From Antedon mediterranea (taxonomy: Eukaryota > Echinodermata > Crinoidea > Comatulida > Antedonidae): a DNA stretch of 64,000 bases. Under the pieces are notes generated by a model that saw only the letters and a program-made list of their open reading frames with translations, was not told the origin of the DNA and did no database searches. Of this stretch, positions 11,601 through 21,791 are shown piece after piece. The DNA is taken from NCBI RefSeq assembly GCF_964355755.1, contig NC_092679.1:8246001-8310000 (forward strand), given 5' to 3'. Positions within the stretch are counted from its first letter, which is position 1, and every line of letters starts with the position of its first letter. The position numbers and the translations under genes are program-made.

Positions 11601-14600
11601 GTATGCAGTAGTGGGAGGTTTTAACTGTATGCAGTAGTGGCCAGTTTACTATATGCAGTAGTGGAAGGTTTTAACTGCATGCAGTAGTGGGAGGTTTTAA
11701 CTGTATGCAGTAGTGGGAGGTTTTAACTCTATGCAGTAGTGAGAGGTTTGAACTGTATGCAGTAGTGGCCAGTTTTAAAGTGGAGCTACACTCAGACTTT
11801 CTCAGCTTATATTATGTTTAAGTATGTTTAATTGAAAGTGATTACATAAAAAAAACAGGGAAAATACGGAAATATTTTCCAAAAACTCATTTATAAAAAA
11901 TCGGTCAGAAAATAGTGTTTTTTAACAAATTACAGTTTTTCAGTAACTTAGGGGTTATTAGTTTACAATACGTCGCGAAACGCGTTACACTTAGCGACTG
12001 ACGCGTTTTAGTCGCTGGTCAACGCATTGTGGAAATGTCTCCCCTTTGGTAAATTATGTGTCGAAAAATGGGGAATAAATTTTATACACACAATTAATAC
12101 GATTTGTTTAGGCCTAACTAATATTTCCGATAAGAATGTCAGTATAATTTACATGTAACCTCATGATTTTCACTGTACAACAACAGCATAATAATCTTAT
12201 CAGATTGCTTTTAACTTTAAGCTAGGGCTAGGCCTAGCTAAGCCGTCTGCTCAGCCTAGCTAGCCTTGAATTTTTGTCTAGAGGCCTATGTATTCATAGA
12301 CATGGTCGTTTCGCCCCATTTATCGTTCCTGGGTTTTCTCGCACATTAAGAATTGTGGAACACAAAATCCTATACAGAACAAGAGTAGTAAAGAATAGTA
12401 AAGCGATGTGCAAGCTTAGACCTGACTGAAAAGCAACTATTCAGGCACCCTATCATGGCCCATGGGTAGGCCAAGGTCGGGTGACAGCAAAACAAACTTC
12501 ACTGCTGTCAGCCTAGCCTAGCTAGAGGCCAAGCCACTGAGCAGCATCGGTACATACCTACACTCTAGTAGTAGGCCTAGGCCTAGCTTTATTGAATATA
12601 TAGCCACATCTTTCTCAAATCTCGTTAAATTTGACATTTTAGTAATAGTCTCATAATCACATTATTACACTGTGAAACATAATAGGGTCACATTCAGAAT
12701 GTTTTAATATACTTTTCGCCCGTCAAAAATAACATCGCGACAAAATAACAGATCGCCAGCTGCAGTAGTGTGATTGTGAAAAATGTCACGTGATCGTACT
12801 CCCTAGCAAAATGAAAAACCCAATTGGACCCGAACGGGGGAAAGTGTCTATTTACGCAAAATTGCGCAATGTATACGTGATAAAAATACCAGAAATAGAA
12901 AGATCTGGAAAAATTACATAAATATACATTTTACATTTTTTTTTTGGTGAAGAAATGAATTTTTTAGGATTATTCAAATATATCCCCCTTTTGCATGTAA
13001 AAGAATAGGAAATTACAAGGTATCCCCCCAAAACGCAAAAAGGCGTGATTTTCAAGAAAATCGTACTCATTGAAAAAAATTTCAAAAAAATATGAAGTAT
13101 AAGGGATGATATTTTTAAATAATAGTTGAAATGTATGAAAAATAGTAATTTTCTGGGTGGAGCTCCACTTTAACTGTATGCAGTAGTGGGAGGTTTTAAC
13201 TGTATGCAGTAGTGAGAGGTTTGAACTGTATGCAGTAGTGGTCAGTTTGAACTGTATGCAGTAGTGTAAAGTTTTAACGGTATGCAGTAGTGGCAGGTTT
13301 TAACTGTATACAGTAGTGGTAGGTATTAACTGTATGCAGTAGTGGTAGGTATTAACTGTATGCAGTAGTGGTAAGTTATTAACTGTATGCAGTAGTGGTA
13401 GGTTTTAATAGTATGTAGTAGTGGTAGGTATTAACTGTATGCAGTAGTGGTAGGTTTTAATTGTATGTAGTAGTGGTAGGTATTAACTGTATGCAGTAGT
13501 GGTAGGTTTTAATTGTATGTAGTAGTGGGGTTTTTTTCCAAATGATTTATACTATTTTTCAGATTATGTTTGTGTTATGGAACTTGGATCATTTGAACTT
13601 TCTCTTAAGATAAATGCAGACAAAGAAAAGGTAATTTGTTACTGAACTATGGAGAATTTTTTTTTTCCAAAATAAAAGATGAATGAATGAATTAACAATA
13701 TTATAATTATTAAAAATATTGCTTAAAATAAATAAAATTCTTAAAAAAAAAAAAAAAAAGATTTACTCTAAATATAACAGTTTTTAATTAAAACTAGAAA
13801 TATTTAAATGATCATGTTAATGAGAAATGTAAATACTAAATAATAAAATGTGAGCATGTTTGTCTACAGACTCCTCATCTAGAGTTAACTGCATCCAATA
13901 ATGTGTTCATCATAAAGACGTGTTCAGATTCATTCAGTGCAATACTTAAGTTGATACTGTACCTAGCAAACAGTGGGGATTTAAATGAGCCAGTACAACT
14001 ACAACAATCTGATACACAAGAGGTAATACATTTATATTTATATACTGGCACATTTCACTTCACAGCATCTGATTGGTTAATCACTGGTCTATAGTTATTG
14101 ACATTCCCTCGAAGTATAGACCGGCTAAACATCGTATGTCTGTTTCCTCTATCTTCTTCTTTAATACAATACAAGAATCAAATAAAGTATGATTTGCGAT
14201 TATTTATTGCATAGCAGCAAGCGTCAAATACAGGTCTTTTTTGTTTGCTTCTTGGCTGCGAAACTGTGTCACCAACTAAGCCTACTCTAACCAAGTCCAT
14301 GTTTGCATTCGCTTTAGCCTAGCCAGCCAAATTAGGTGGTACAGGTATATAACAAAATTATTTACTGGGCTTTCGTCATGATATGAAATATAGCCATTGG
14401 CGATCTGGAAACATGCTATATCCATCGACTTTATCTTTGCATATAGTATAGTCTCCAGACAACCTTGGGCTATATTTTTAACCATGCCCCTCAGCCCAGT
14501 AAATATTTGTATAGTATTTGTTTACATTTATTTCAAAATGATTATCACTTTTTTTTATCAATTTCCTTTACTATGCTAGCAATTACATAAATACTAATTA

Positions 14601-17600
14601 TAATAATTATTTTTTAGCCTGTTAGTATAGGGAAAACTGCAAATATTGGTGATAAGAGTCCTGTGTGCCAAGCTAACCATTATGATAAGATGCATGATAT
14701 GATGGCAGATGCAATGAAGGAGGTCAATGCTACAAGTGATATGCATTCAACAAAACAAGGTAAATTCATTGTAGTTCATTATATTTACAAAATATTTACA
14801 AAACACAGGAGTATAATTTGTACTGATCTTGAACTGACCATTATTTGAAATACTTTCAGAAAGGACAAATACAAACGTAGAAGATTCTTCCATTGAATTA
14901 TACTTATTTCCTGATGAGAACAACTTAACTCAGAGTGTTCCTCATGGTCATGTAGATAATGGAAATCAAGTAACAGATGTGAGGAGACAAACGGGTGACA
15001 ACTCTGATCTCTTTGATGATGATGAGTTCTGTATTCTAGATGATCCTGGGACTGGTTTTAGGGTAAGAACTGAACCTAATAATAAGAGATTTGTCATAAA
15101 TATCATACTGCATACTTTTGATTAATTTTGATAAAAATTATTTAAAAAATAACCTTTAGCCCAGAAATAATGAACCTGAAGTAAAAGTGAGAACATGCAA
15201 ACCAATAAAAGTAATCAATGATCATTTCAAACGACCTTTGGAGAAAGCAGATCAGTTGAAAAGTCCAGACACCTTCCCAGCTGCTCTTAAGAGGTTCACG
15301 TTAAAGGAAATGACGATTATCTGGCAAATGTACGGTGGAAAAGACTTTGCTGCAGTTTCAAAAGGTAGACATTTGAAGTTTTCTTTTTCCATGGCTTTGT
15401 CTTTTTGTGTACAAAAACAGAAATATTGAGTATAAATAAATAAATAAAATGTCAGGTGTGGACGCAGAGGGGTTGCCCTAGTTGCTCGGGCAACACCCTT
15501 AATTTCATACTAAATATTTTTTCTGCCACTAAATTAAAATTTAGATCCAATTTCATCGTATACAATATCCATATAAGGTTATAGAAGTCCAGAGATGGAA
15601 GAGAATATTTGTAAATTGACAAACTGCATCGTAAAATTTAACCACCAGATTCACGAATACCGTGCACAATATATCGGCAGTCAGAACTTATCTGGACTCT
15701 TCGGGCAACCCATTTCAAATAGTTCTGCGACCGCCCCTGCTTGTAGTAGACTTTACATTACATTATACAGCATTGATTCTATTTGTATTGTATAATATTA
15801 TATAACAAGACCAACATGGTATTGCACTGAAGAATTCTATTTGATTGACTGTTCAATATAATTATATTTGGAAAATAATAAATTTTCCAATTATTGTTTT
15901 AGGTAAAACATTTGAGAGTTCGTCTTCACTGAATGACAAAACGAGGTATGTAAAAAATATTTTGGTGAAAAGTTACCTGATTGAAAAGCTACAAATGTTG
16001 TTAGAAAGTATAAAATGTAGAACAGTAGGCACACATTTGTAAAAACAATGTATGTTATATAAAGCTGAACTTTATTGGAAGCTTTTGTTTAAACTTATTG
16101 TTAAATAGTTCTTCACCTCATGGGCGCAACTTGTCAGCATCACCATCATGTGCTCGCAATCCTTCAAAAACAAACAGCAAATGGTATTTACAAGGCGATC
16201 GAGATCAGGATGTTCTTATGGAATTGCAGCTAAACAAGGTATTCAAACCTCATGTATGAAAATAGGTGCTCCGAAGGATTTTAATGCCCAAAGTGAGATT
16301 TCACTTGATTTCACTTCACTTCTTGTACCATAGTAAAGCTTATATACTGTTGATTTATTAATATACAGCAGCAATACTTTATTAACATGAATTTTAGATT
16401 AAAATCAATTCAAAATAATGAATCTGCAATGCACTGGAAAGGTCTAAGGCCATTTGATTGAGGACAATATAGGCTTTCAATTCAATTAGTTTGTTTTTTA
16501 GGTGCGGTTTCAACATGATGAATATGTAAGAAGCACAGAGACAAAACAGTGTTCAAGACAAATCTTACTAATTAATGATATTGAGATTCGAGATAGATTA
16601 GTCCATTCTCAAATCAATAAATTTCTTTATCAATATTCCTCCGCATCAAGACCAAAGCAAACTCATGCTAATATGGTAATTATCTTTTACTTTATGTAAC
16701 TTTTGTTAATTATTGAAATTGGTTTATTTTTTATTATTAAGTATCAAACAACGTTTTTCACAACTTATCAGAAAATTACTGAAAGAAATTAGAAATAATC
16801 ACAATTATTATACTAGAAATACAGTATATTATTATACTACAGTATACTAGAAAGTACATTAGTTGTTCACTCTCTTCACAGGTACTTATCAAAGCAGTCC
16901 ATCTTCAACCAGATCCAGCATTATCTGCTGAAGAATGCTGTTTAAAGATCTCTCTACAACCATTAAGGCTCAACATCGATCAAGATGCTCTGTTTTTTCT
17001 TCGGGACTTTTTCACCAATGTTTCAACTGACGTCAATCGTATGAACTTTCCAATAGGTGAGAATATTACATACATCTATATTAACTATATTATAAGTGAG
17101 AGAGTTTGTACGTCTGTCTGTTTGTTTGTTCGTTATACACATTTTTGTTACTGCACATAACCTTACATATTGGGCATCAAAATGACCGCAATTGTACCGG
17201 GAAGGTTCTAAACTACATTTGAATATCATCCGCCATCTGGGATCCAAGTTAGAGGCCAAAATGTGGTAAAAATGGCCCACTTAGCCAATAGCCAATATGA
17301 CACATATTTATTTACATAGTTTGCAAAGTACTTACACCATGTCTATCAGCTATGTATTAAGATGCTAAAGTTGTTGAATTAAAATTGTGGGTATCGAAAT
17401 GACCACAATTGTACCTGGAAAGTTCTAAACTATATTTCAACATCATCCACCATCTTGGATCTAAGTTTGGTGGGAGAGGGCGTGGGGAGATAGGGTGTGT
17501 GAGTTGGGGTTAAGATTTGGAGTTGGATTTTGCTTAGGCTAGGGGTAGTAGGGTATCAAATTGACCAGAATTGTGTGGTAAGTATTTTAATTAGCCAGGG

Positions 17601-20534
17601 GAACAGGTGGGGATGACCGAAACTACATCTGAAAACTGCCACTCAGGGATTATGGGTTGGTAGTGATGGCTAACATAATTTGTACTAGAAACGTCTTAAA
17701 CACATCACCCAGTATCTGGGGTGTGTTGGGAGGGAGGAAGAGCGGGGCAGAAATACTGGCGTAATGAAGTATAACATGATTGGAATTGTACTAGGAAAAG
17801 TTACTACATTTGAACTGTCCATGGGAGGAGTTATGTTAATTTTTTTGGCTGGAATGGTGATAGGACAAAGAAGGCTGGGCCGCAGTATCTAAATTAGATA
17901 TTTTAATTATCAGCCAATATGACACCTATTCATTTACACAGTTTACAACGTACTTAAAACATAGGCCTATCATAGCTATGTATACCCCTACCCCTAAAGT
18001 TCAATTGAAATTTGTCCTCGGAAGAATTTGTTTTTAAAAAAGAGTGTGGTGTGTTATTGAAGAGAGGTGGAGGTTGGTGAGTATAGGGGGTCGGGTCGGG
18101 TGTTATGTACTGAGAAGGCTTTAAACTAATGTTGAAGCCCGCCCTGGGGCGGGTATAATTGCTAGTATTATTACACTACCATTGGGGTCCATGTGAAAAT
18201 ACCGTGCAACATATTGTGATTCAAGCAAGTTTAGAAAATGTGTTCACCTCGAACACACATATTATTTATTATTTTTACATATTAACAATTTATTCTTCAA
18301 GATTTTTTTTTTTTTTTACAGAATTAGAAACTGAACCAAGTAATTCAGCAAATACAACATCCATTAGAGTTGATTCAGAAGCAAGCGACAGCAGTGATTC
18401 TGAATCATTACTCACTTCTAAGATTTCATCAACATCATCATCAACTGAGAACAGTGATGTTAGTGATACTACCTCCATTCAACCAATATTTTTTAGGTGA
18501 GTTTACAGTTGCATTGTACCCAATTTGTTTAAGGTTGAATTTGTATAATAATCATGTAAAAAGCAATGGGATCATTTGTTATTTGTTAACAGATCTTTAG
18601 AATTTTCTCCAGCTGTACCAATAAGATTGGACTATCAAGGCAAAAGAGTCACTATGGAACAGGTTTGTTAACTATTAAGCAATTTGTATAGTATGTCCTG
18701 CATTAATAATAAATAGTGAGTATTGAATTGTATTTATAGGATCGAATAGTGAATATTGATTTTTATTATAGGGAACATTTATTGGAATTCTAGTTGGTCT
18801 TGCTCAGTTGAACTGTTCAGAGTTGACTTTAAAAAGGATACACTATCGTCATGGGTAAGCGTAAATTGTATACAATTTGAAGTATAGCTAGTTTTTTAGT
18901 TATCCGCATTGTATGACATCATCAAACAATTTTGTTTTCTGTATTATTGTTCTTTCTTTCCACTGATTTTTGTGCATCGCGTTTCTCTAAAACGTGTAAA
19001 CATAACATTTCATAACTTTGTCAATATATCGACATTTACGTGAAGTTGTGCACCTCCTGACAATATAATACTGTAGTTAAACATCTCATATATATTGTTA
19101 TTACTTGTGCACAGCTTACTTGGTGTTGATAAACTAGTTTTACACATGATCAATGAATGGGCCCACGATATTAAAAAGACACAACTTCCAAGTATCCTAG
19201 GTGGAGTTGGACCAATGCATTCATTTGTTCAACTTGGTAAGTATGTACTTTATTCACATCGATTCTCAATATTTATTTTTTCGTCTTTATTTTATTGAAT
19301 TGTATGGTTCTAATTATCTATCTAATCTAATAATTCATAAAATTTACTTTGATTTTGTTTTCTAGTTCAAGGTATTGTTGATCTTGTACGCATGCCAATT
19401 GAACAATACAAGAAAGATGGACGTATAATGCGAGGTTTGCAACGCGGTGCTAACTCCTTTGGAACAAGTACAGCAATGGCTGCTGTTGAGCTCACAAATA
19501 AATGTGTCCAGGCTTTACAGGTAAAGTTTCCTTTATTTAAATTAATTCAGAATTTTTTATCTTTCTAAAGTAAATGAGAATATAAAATAAATCCAAAGGC
19601 AAATTAGAAAATGACAAAATAGAATATGCAAAAAGCTAAACCAAAACGATAAAGTAAAACAGCCAGAAAAATTAGCAGAGCTTTTAGGCAACACTAGCCC
19701 TTCATAAGTGCAAGTGAAAATATAAAATAATATATAATCATGTGTATACCTATTATTTATATAAACAATTAGAAGTATAGTGGGGATATAAGCTGTACAG
19801 TGTCAAGGAAAAGGGATAATATAAATTAAAAGTATTAACATTTTGTCACAGAGTGTAGCTGAAATGACATATGATATGGTATCTCCTGGTCCCAGTGTTG
19901 TGTCCCATAGAGCAATAACAGTAAACAATGGTACTCAATACCGAATGGCTAAGCAACCAGCAGACCTCAGAGAAGGAGTCACAAATGCAATGAATGTTGT
20001 TAGACAAGTAAGCAGTAACAGTTGCATGAATACTTTTATTTTAAAAAAAAATCAATAATTTCAATTCAACATTTAAAAAAAGTATTAATTCTTTTTAAGA
20101 TCACACTATTGGAAACATTAAAAAAATTACCAGCAAAGCATAAGAACAGTTTTTAATCATAAAACACTCTTTAAATAACTCTACTGTTTCTTTATAACTG
20201 TGTTTAATTAGACCATCTCTTAAATCCTGGACACACTGTAATAGTAACGTTTCAGAACCTATACTGGAAATTTATATTTGAATTTTAATTTATTCATTAG
20301 GGTCTTGAAAATACTGCTTCAACACTTGTCCAAGTGGCAAAAGAGGAACATTCTCACAAAGGTGTATCAGGTGCTGTTGGTGGTGTCCTTCGCCAGGTAC
20401 CCCCGACAATGATTAAGCCATTGATCCTTGCAACTGAGGCAACATCAAATGTTCTTGGTGGTATGCGAAATCAAATGCAGCCAGATGCTAGGAAAGAAGA
20501 TGCCGAAAAATGGAAAACACAAGCAACAACCTAG
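5608..20534 (+). CDS. ATG2: ATG2 autophagy lipid-transfer protein, C-terminal ~1,570 residues (5' exons outside window)
   Basis: ATG2 bridges the ER to the edge of the phagophore and moves lipids into it, working with WIPI proteins and ATG9. I read 30 in-phase exons: 5608-5854, 5945-6131, 6416-6526, 6889-7071, 8030-8130, 8227-8399, 8504-8606, 8816-8981, 9196-9338, 9652-9812, 9906-10072, 10168-10494, 10769-11049, 11285-11355, 13563-13630, 13870-14022, 14618-14759, 14860-15062, 15160-15364, 15903-15945, 16109-16238, 16502-16675, 16882-17056, 18322-18496, 18593-18662, 18772-18854, 19115-19236, 19366-19520, 19852-20007, 20301-20534 (stop TAG). All donors are GT and acceptors AG. Family hallmarks include NIDQDALFFLRDFF, the C-terminal block PIEQYKKDGRIMRGLQRGA, and PLILATEATSNVLGGMRNQ near the end. 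An acidic FCIL motif (15027-15038) fits the known GABARAP-binding site, and DHFKRP (15220-15237) aligns with the WIPI4-binding YF site. The chorein N-domain is missing, and about 4.7 kb of coding sequence is present. Vertebrates have two paralogues; this could correspond to either ATG2A or ATG2B. Confidence 0.95.
6807..6900 (+). repeat. 47-bp tandem duplication containing an ATG2 3' splice site
   Basis: Two adjacent near-identical 47-bp copies (6807-6853 and 6854-6900) each contain ttttgccattgcag followed by ACCA(C/T)AGGACAT. The acceptors therefore fall at 6841 and 6888. Only the downstream one (exon from 6889) keeps the ATG2 frame. Use of the upstream one adds 47 bases and reaches a TAG at 6893-6895. 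Confidence 0.9.
7137..7815. repeat. 17-21-bp minisatellite in ATG2 intron
   Basis: The unit GGCGGGTAGTTGTCCTA is repeated roughly 35 times with length variants that add GGTG or GGCG. It degenerates at the right into a shorter GGTAGTTGTCCGGGT unit. It lies between ATG2 exons ending 7071 and starting 8030, followed by an (AT)n run near 7840. No coding role is seen. Confidence 0.95.
11152..11220. repeat. perfect 69-bp palindrome in ATG2 intron
   Basis: The arms are 34 bp each (CAAAACAAGATTTTTG... and its exact reverse complement) around a single central T. The sequence could form a long hairpin in the transcript. It is probably a minimal foldback or MITE remnant. Confidence 0.95.
11570..11774. 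repeat. 26-bp minisatellite, left half
   Basis: The unit GGTTTTAACTGTATGCAGTAGTGGGA is repeated about eight times. It is the left part of an array whose right part resumes at 13170 after a transposon insertion. Confidence 0.9.
11779..13169. mobile_element. 1.39-kb non-autonomous DNA transposon with TTAA target duplication
   Basis: TTAA at 11775-11778 and 13170-13173 flanks an element starting AGTGGAGCTACAC and ending GTGGAGCTCCACT, so the terminal inverted repeats match at 12 of 13 bases. Both TTAA copies belong to minisatellite units, so excision would rejoin one continuous array. TTAA duplication is typical of the piggyBac and Kolobok superfamilies. No transposase is present. The interior holds clustered TAGGCCTAG words near 12225-12290 and 12565-12590. 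Confidence 0.85.
13170..13530. repeat. 26-bp minisatellite, right half
   Basis: The array resumes directly after the TTAA element and continues for about 14 units of the same (TTAACTGTATGCAGTAGTGG) sequence. Late units alternate 'attaactgtatgcag' and 'ttaattgtatgtag'. It ends 30 bp before the ATG2 exon at 13563. Confidence 0.9.
17075..18165 (+). mobile_element. non-autonomous Helitron in ATG2 intron
   Basis: The element begins TCTATATTAACTATATTATA directly after a host A (17074). It ends with the GC hairpin CCCGCCctgGGGCGGG, then TATAATTG and CTAG (18162-18165), directly before a host T. This is the canonical Helitron structure: 5'-TC, a 3' hairpin about 10 bp upstream of CTRR, and insertion between A and T without target duplication. 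Inside, a unit beginning 'atcaaaatgaccgcaattgtacc' recurs in degenerate form (near 17180, 17395 and 17550). No Rep/helicase is encoded. It is inserted between the ATG2 exons ending 17056 and starting 18322. Confidence 0.85.
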
Positions 20535-21791
20535 TATAATCAATACTATGTATTCAATCATTTCAATTTATTTAGACCAATAATAGTTTCAAGTAACCAG
20601 CGGTGACGCCAGGATTTTCCCCGACGCGGGGGGCTATATTTCCTGGCGAGGTGGGGGACAGAGGGCCGCCAAACCCTCTTAAGCAATGCGTTCTAGCATC
20701 ATTTGGGGCCATTTTAATCAGATTTAGGGTAGCCACTTTTTCCATTTTTTATAATCCATAAATAAAATACTGCGTGCAAAAAAACGACGGGCGATGACTG
20801 TTTCAATCCATATTTTTACTGTATACTATATATTTTGCAAGGGAAGGATCCATGTGCTTTGATGCTAAAGCAAAAGCCTGATAAACTGTACAACCATAGT
20901 ATATAAATAGTAAATGTACTTATAATGCAAATTACTGTACTTGCTATTTACTTATGACAATGATTTTCCCCTGGCGTACAAGACCTTTGTCACCGGCTAG
21001 AGCAACTAGTGTGTTTTAATATAAAAAGAGGAAACTGCTACAGGATACATAATATAATCAATATAAAATCAAGAGTAGGTGTAAATTCAGAATTTTTTCA
21101 AAGTTTTTGTTGACTAATTTATTTAATTCAAGCTTTATACTTCATGATTAAAAGTATGTTTTATTCAATGTCAATTTAGTATTTTACTGCATTTTTCTCT
21201 CTTTTTGAGCGTGCAAGTATAGTGTGTCAGCATAATTGGTGTTATATATTAGCCATGGTATTGACACTATGATTCAAACTACAATGGTTACCATTTTCAC
21301 AGATATACTTTTATTAACATCATGATCATGCAAATAATAATAATAAATAGTTATATATACCACACAAACTTCTTGAAACTACAAGAATTGTCACAGAATA
21401 GTACATACAGAATAGTACATACAGAATAATACATTTAGGAAGTGTTATTTTAGAAACATCATCAGGAAAGTTATGTTTTTTTGTTGTTATTTTTGCCTGT
21501 TCTGTATAGTAGGCTAGGCAATCTATCATTTTTAGTGAAACTAATTGCAAACAGATTTTTTTGTTTAAATGAGATCAAAATTTGAGCATCACACCTCAGA
21601 ATACCTCAGCTTTGCAATTCCAAAAATCACACCTATGGTATATTTGAATCTACACAATCTTTTTTTATAATTTTACTATTATTTTGAAATCCCTTATAGA
21701 GCAACAGACACCACTATAACTATACAGGATTTATCATGAATATTTGTACACAGTTTCTTTCTAATTGGTTTGACACAGGATAGAATTGTTT
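20535..21791. other. convergent intergenic region between ATG2 and ACTR10
   Basis: The two genes end tail to tail 1,257 bp apart. An AATAAA at about 20758 could serve ATG2. Sequence at 20600-20700 (gtgacgccaggattttcccc ... ggggggctat) resembles a decayed terminus of the CAGGGGCG-type elements found at 27965. No gene is seen. Confidence 0.6.

Noticed and set aside
14355-14510. Inverted ATTTACTGGGCT / AGCCCAGTAAAT pair in an ATG2 intron as a MITE
   Set aside because: The match is only about 14 bp and no target duplication is visible.
15430-15902. Possible extra ATG2 exon (66-codon ORF at 15595-15795)
   Set aside because: Exons ending 15364 and starting 15903 join in phase, and the ORF lacks matching splice sites.
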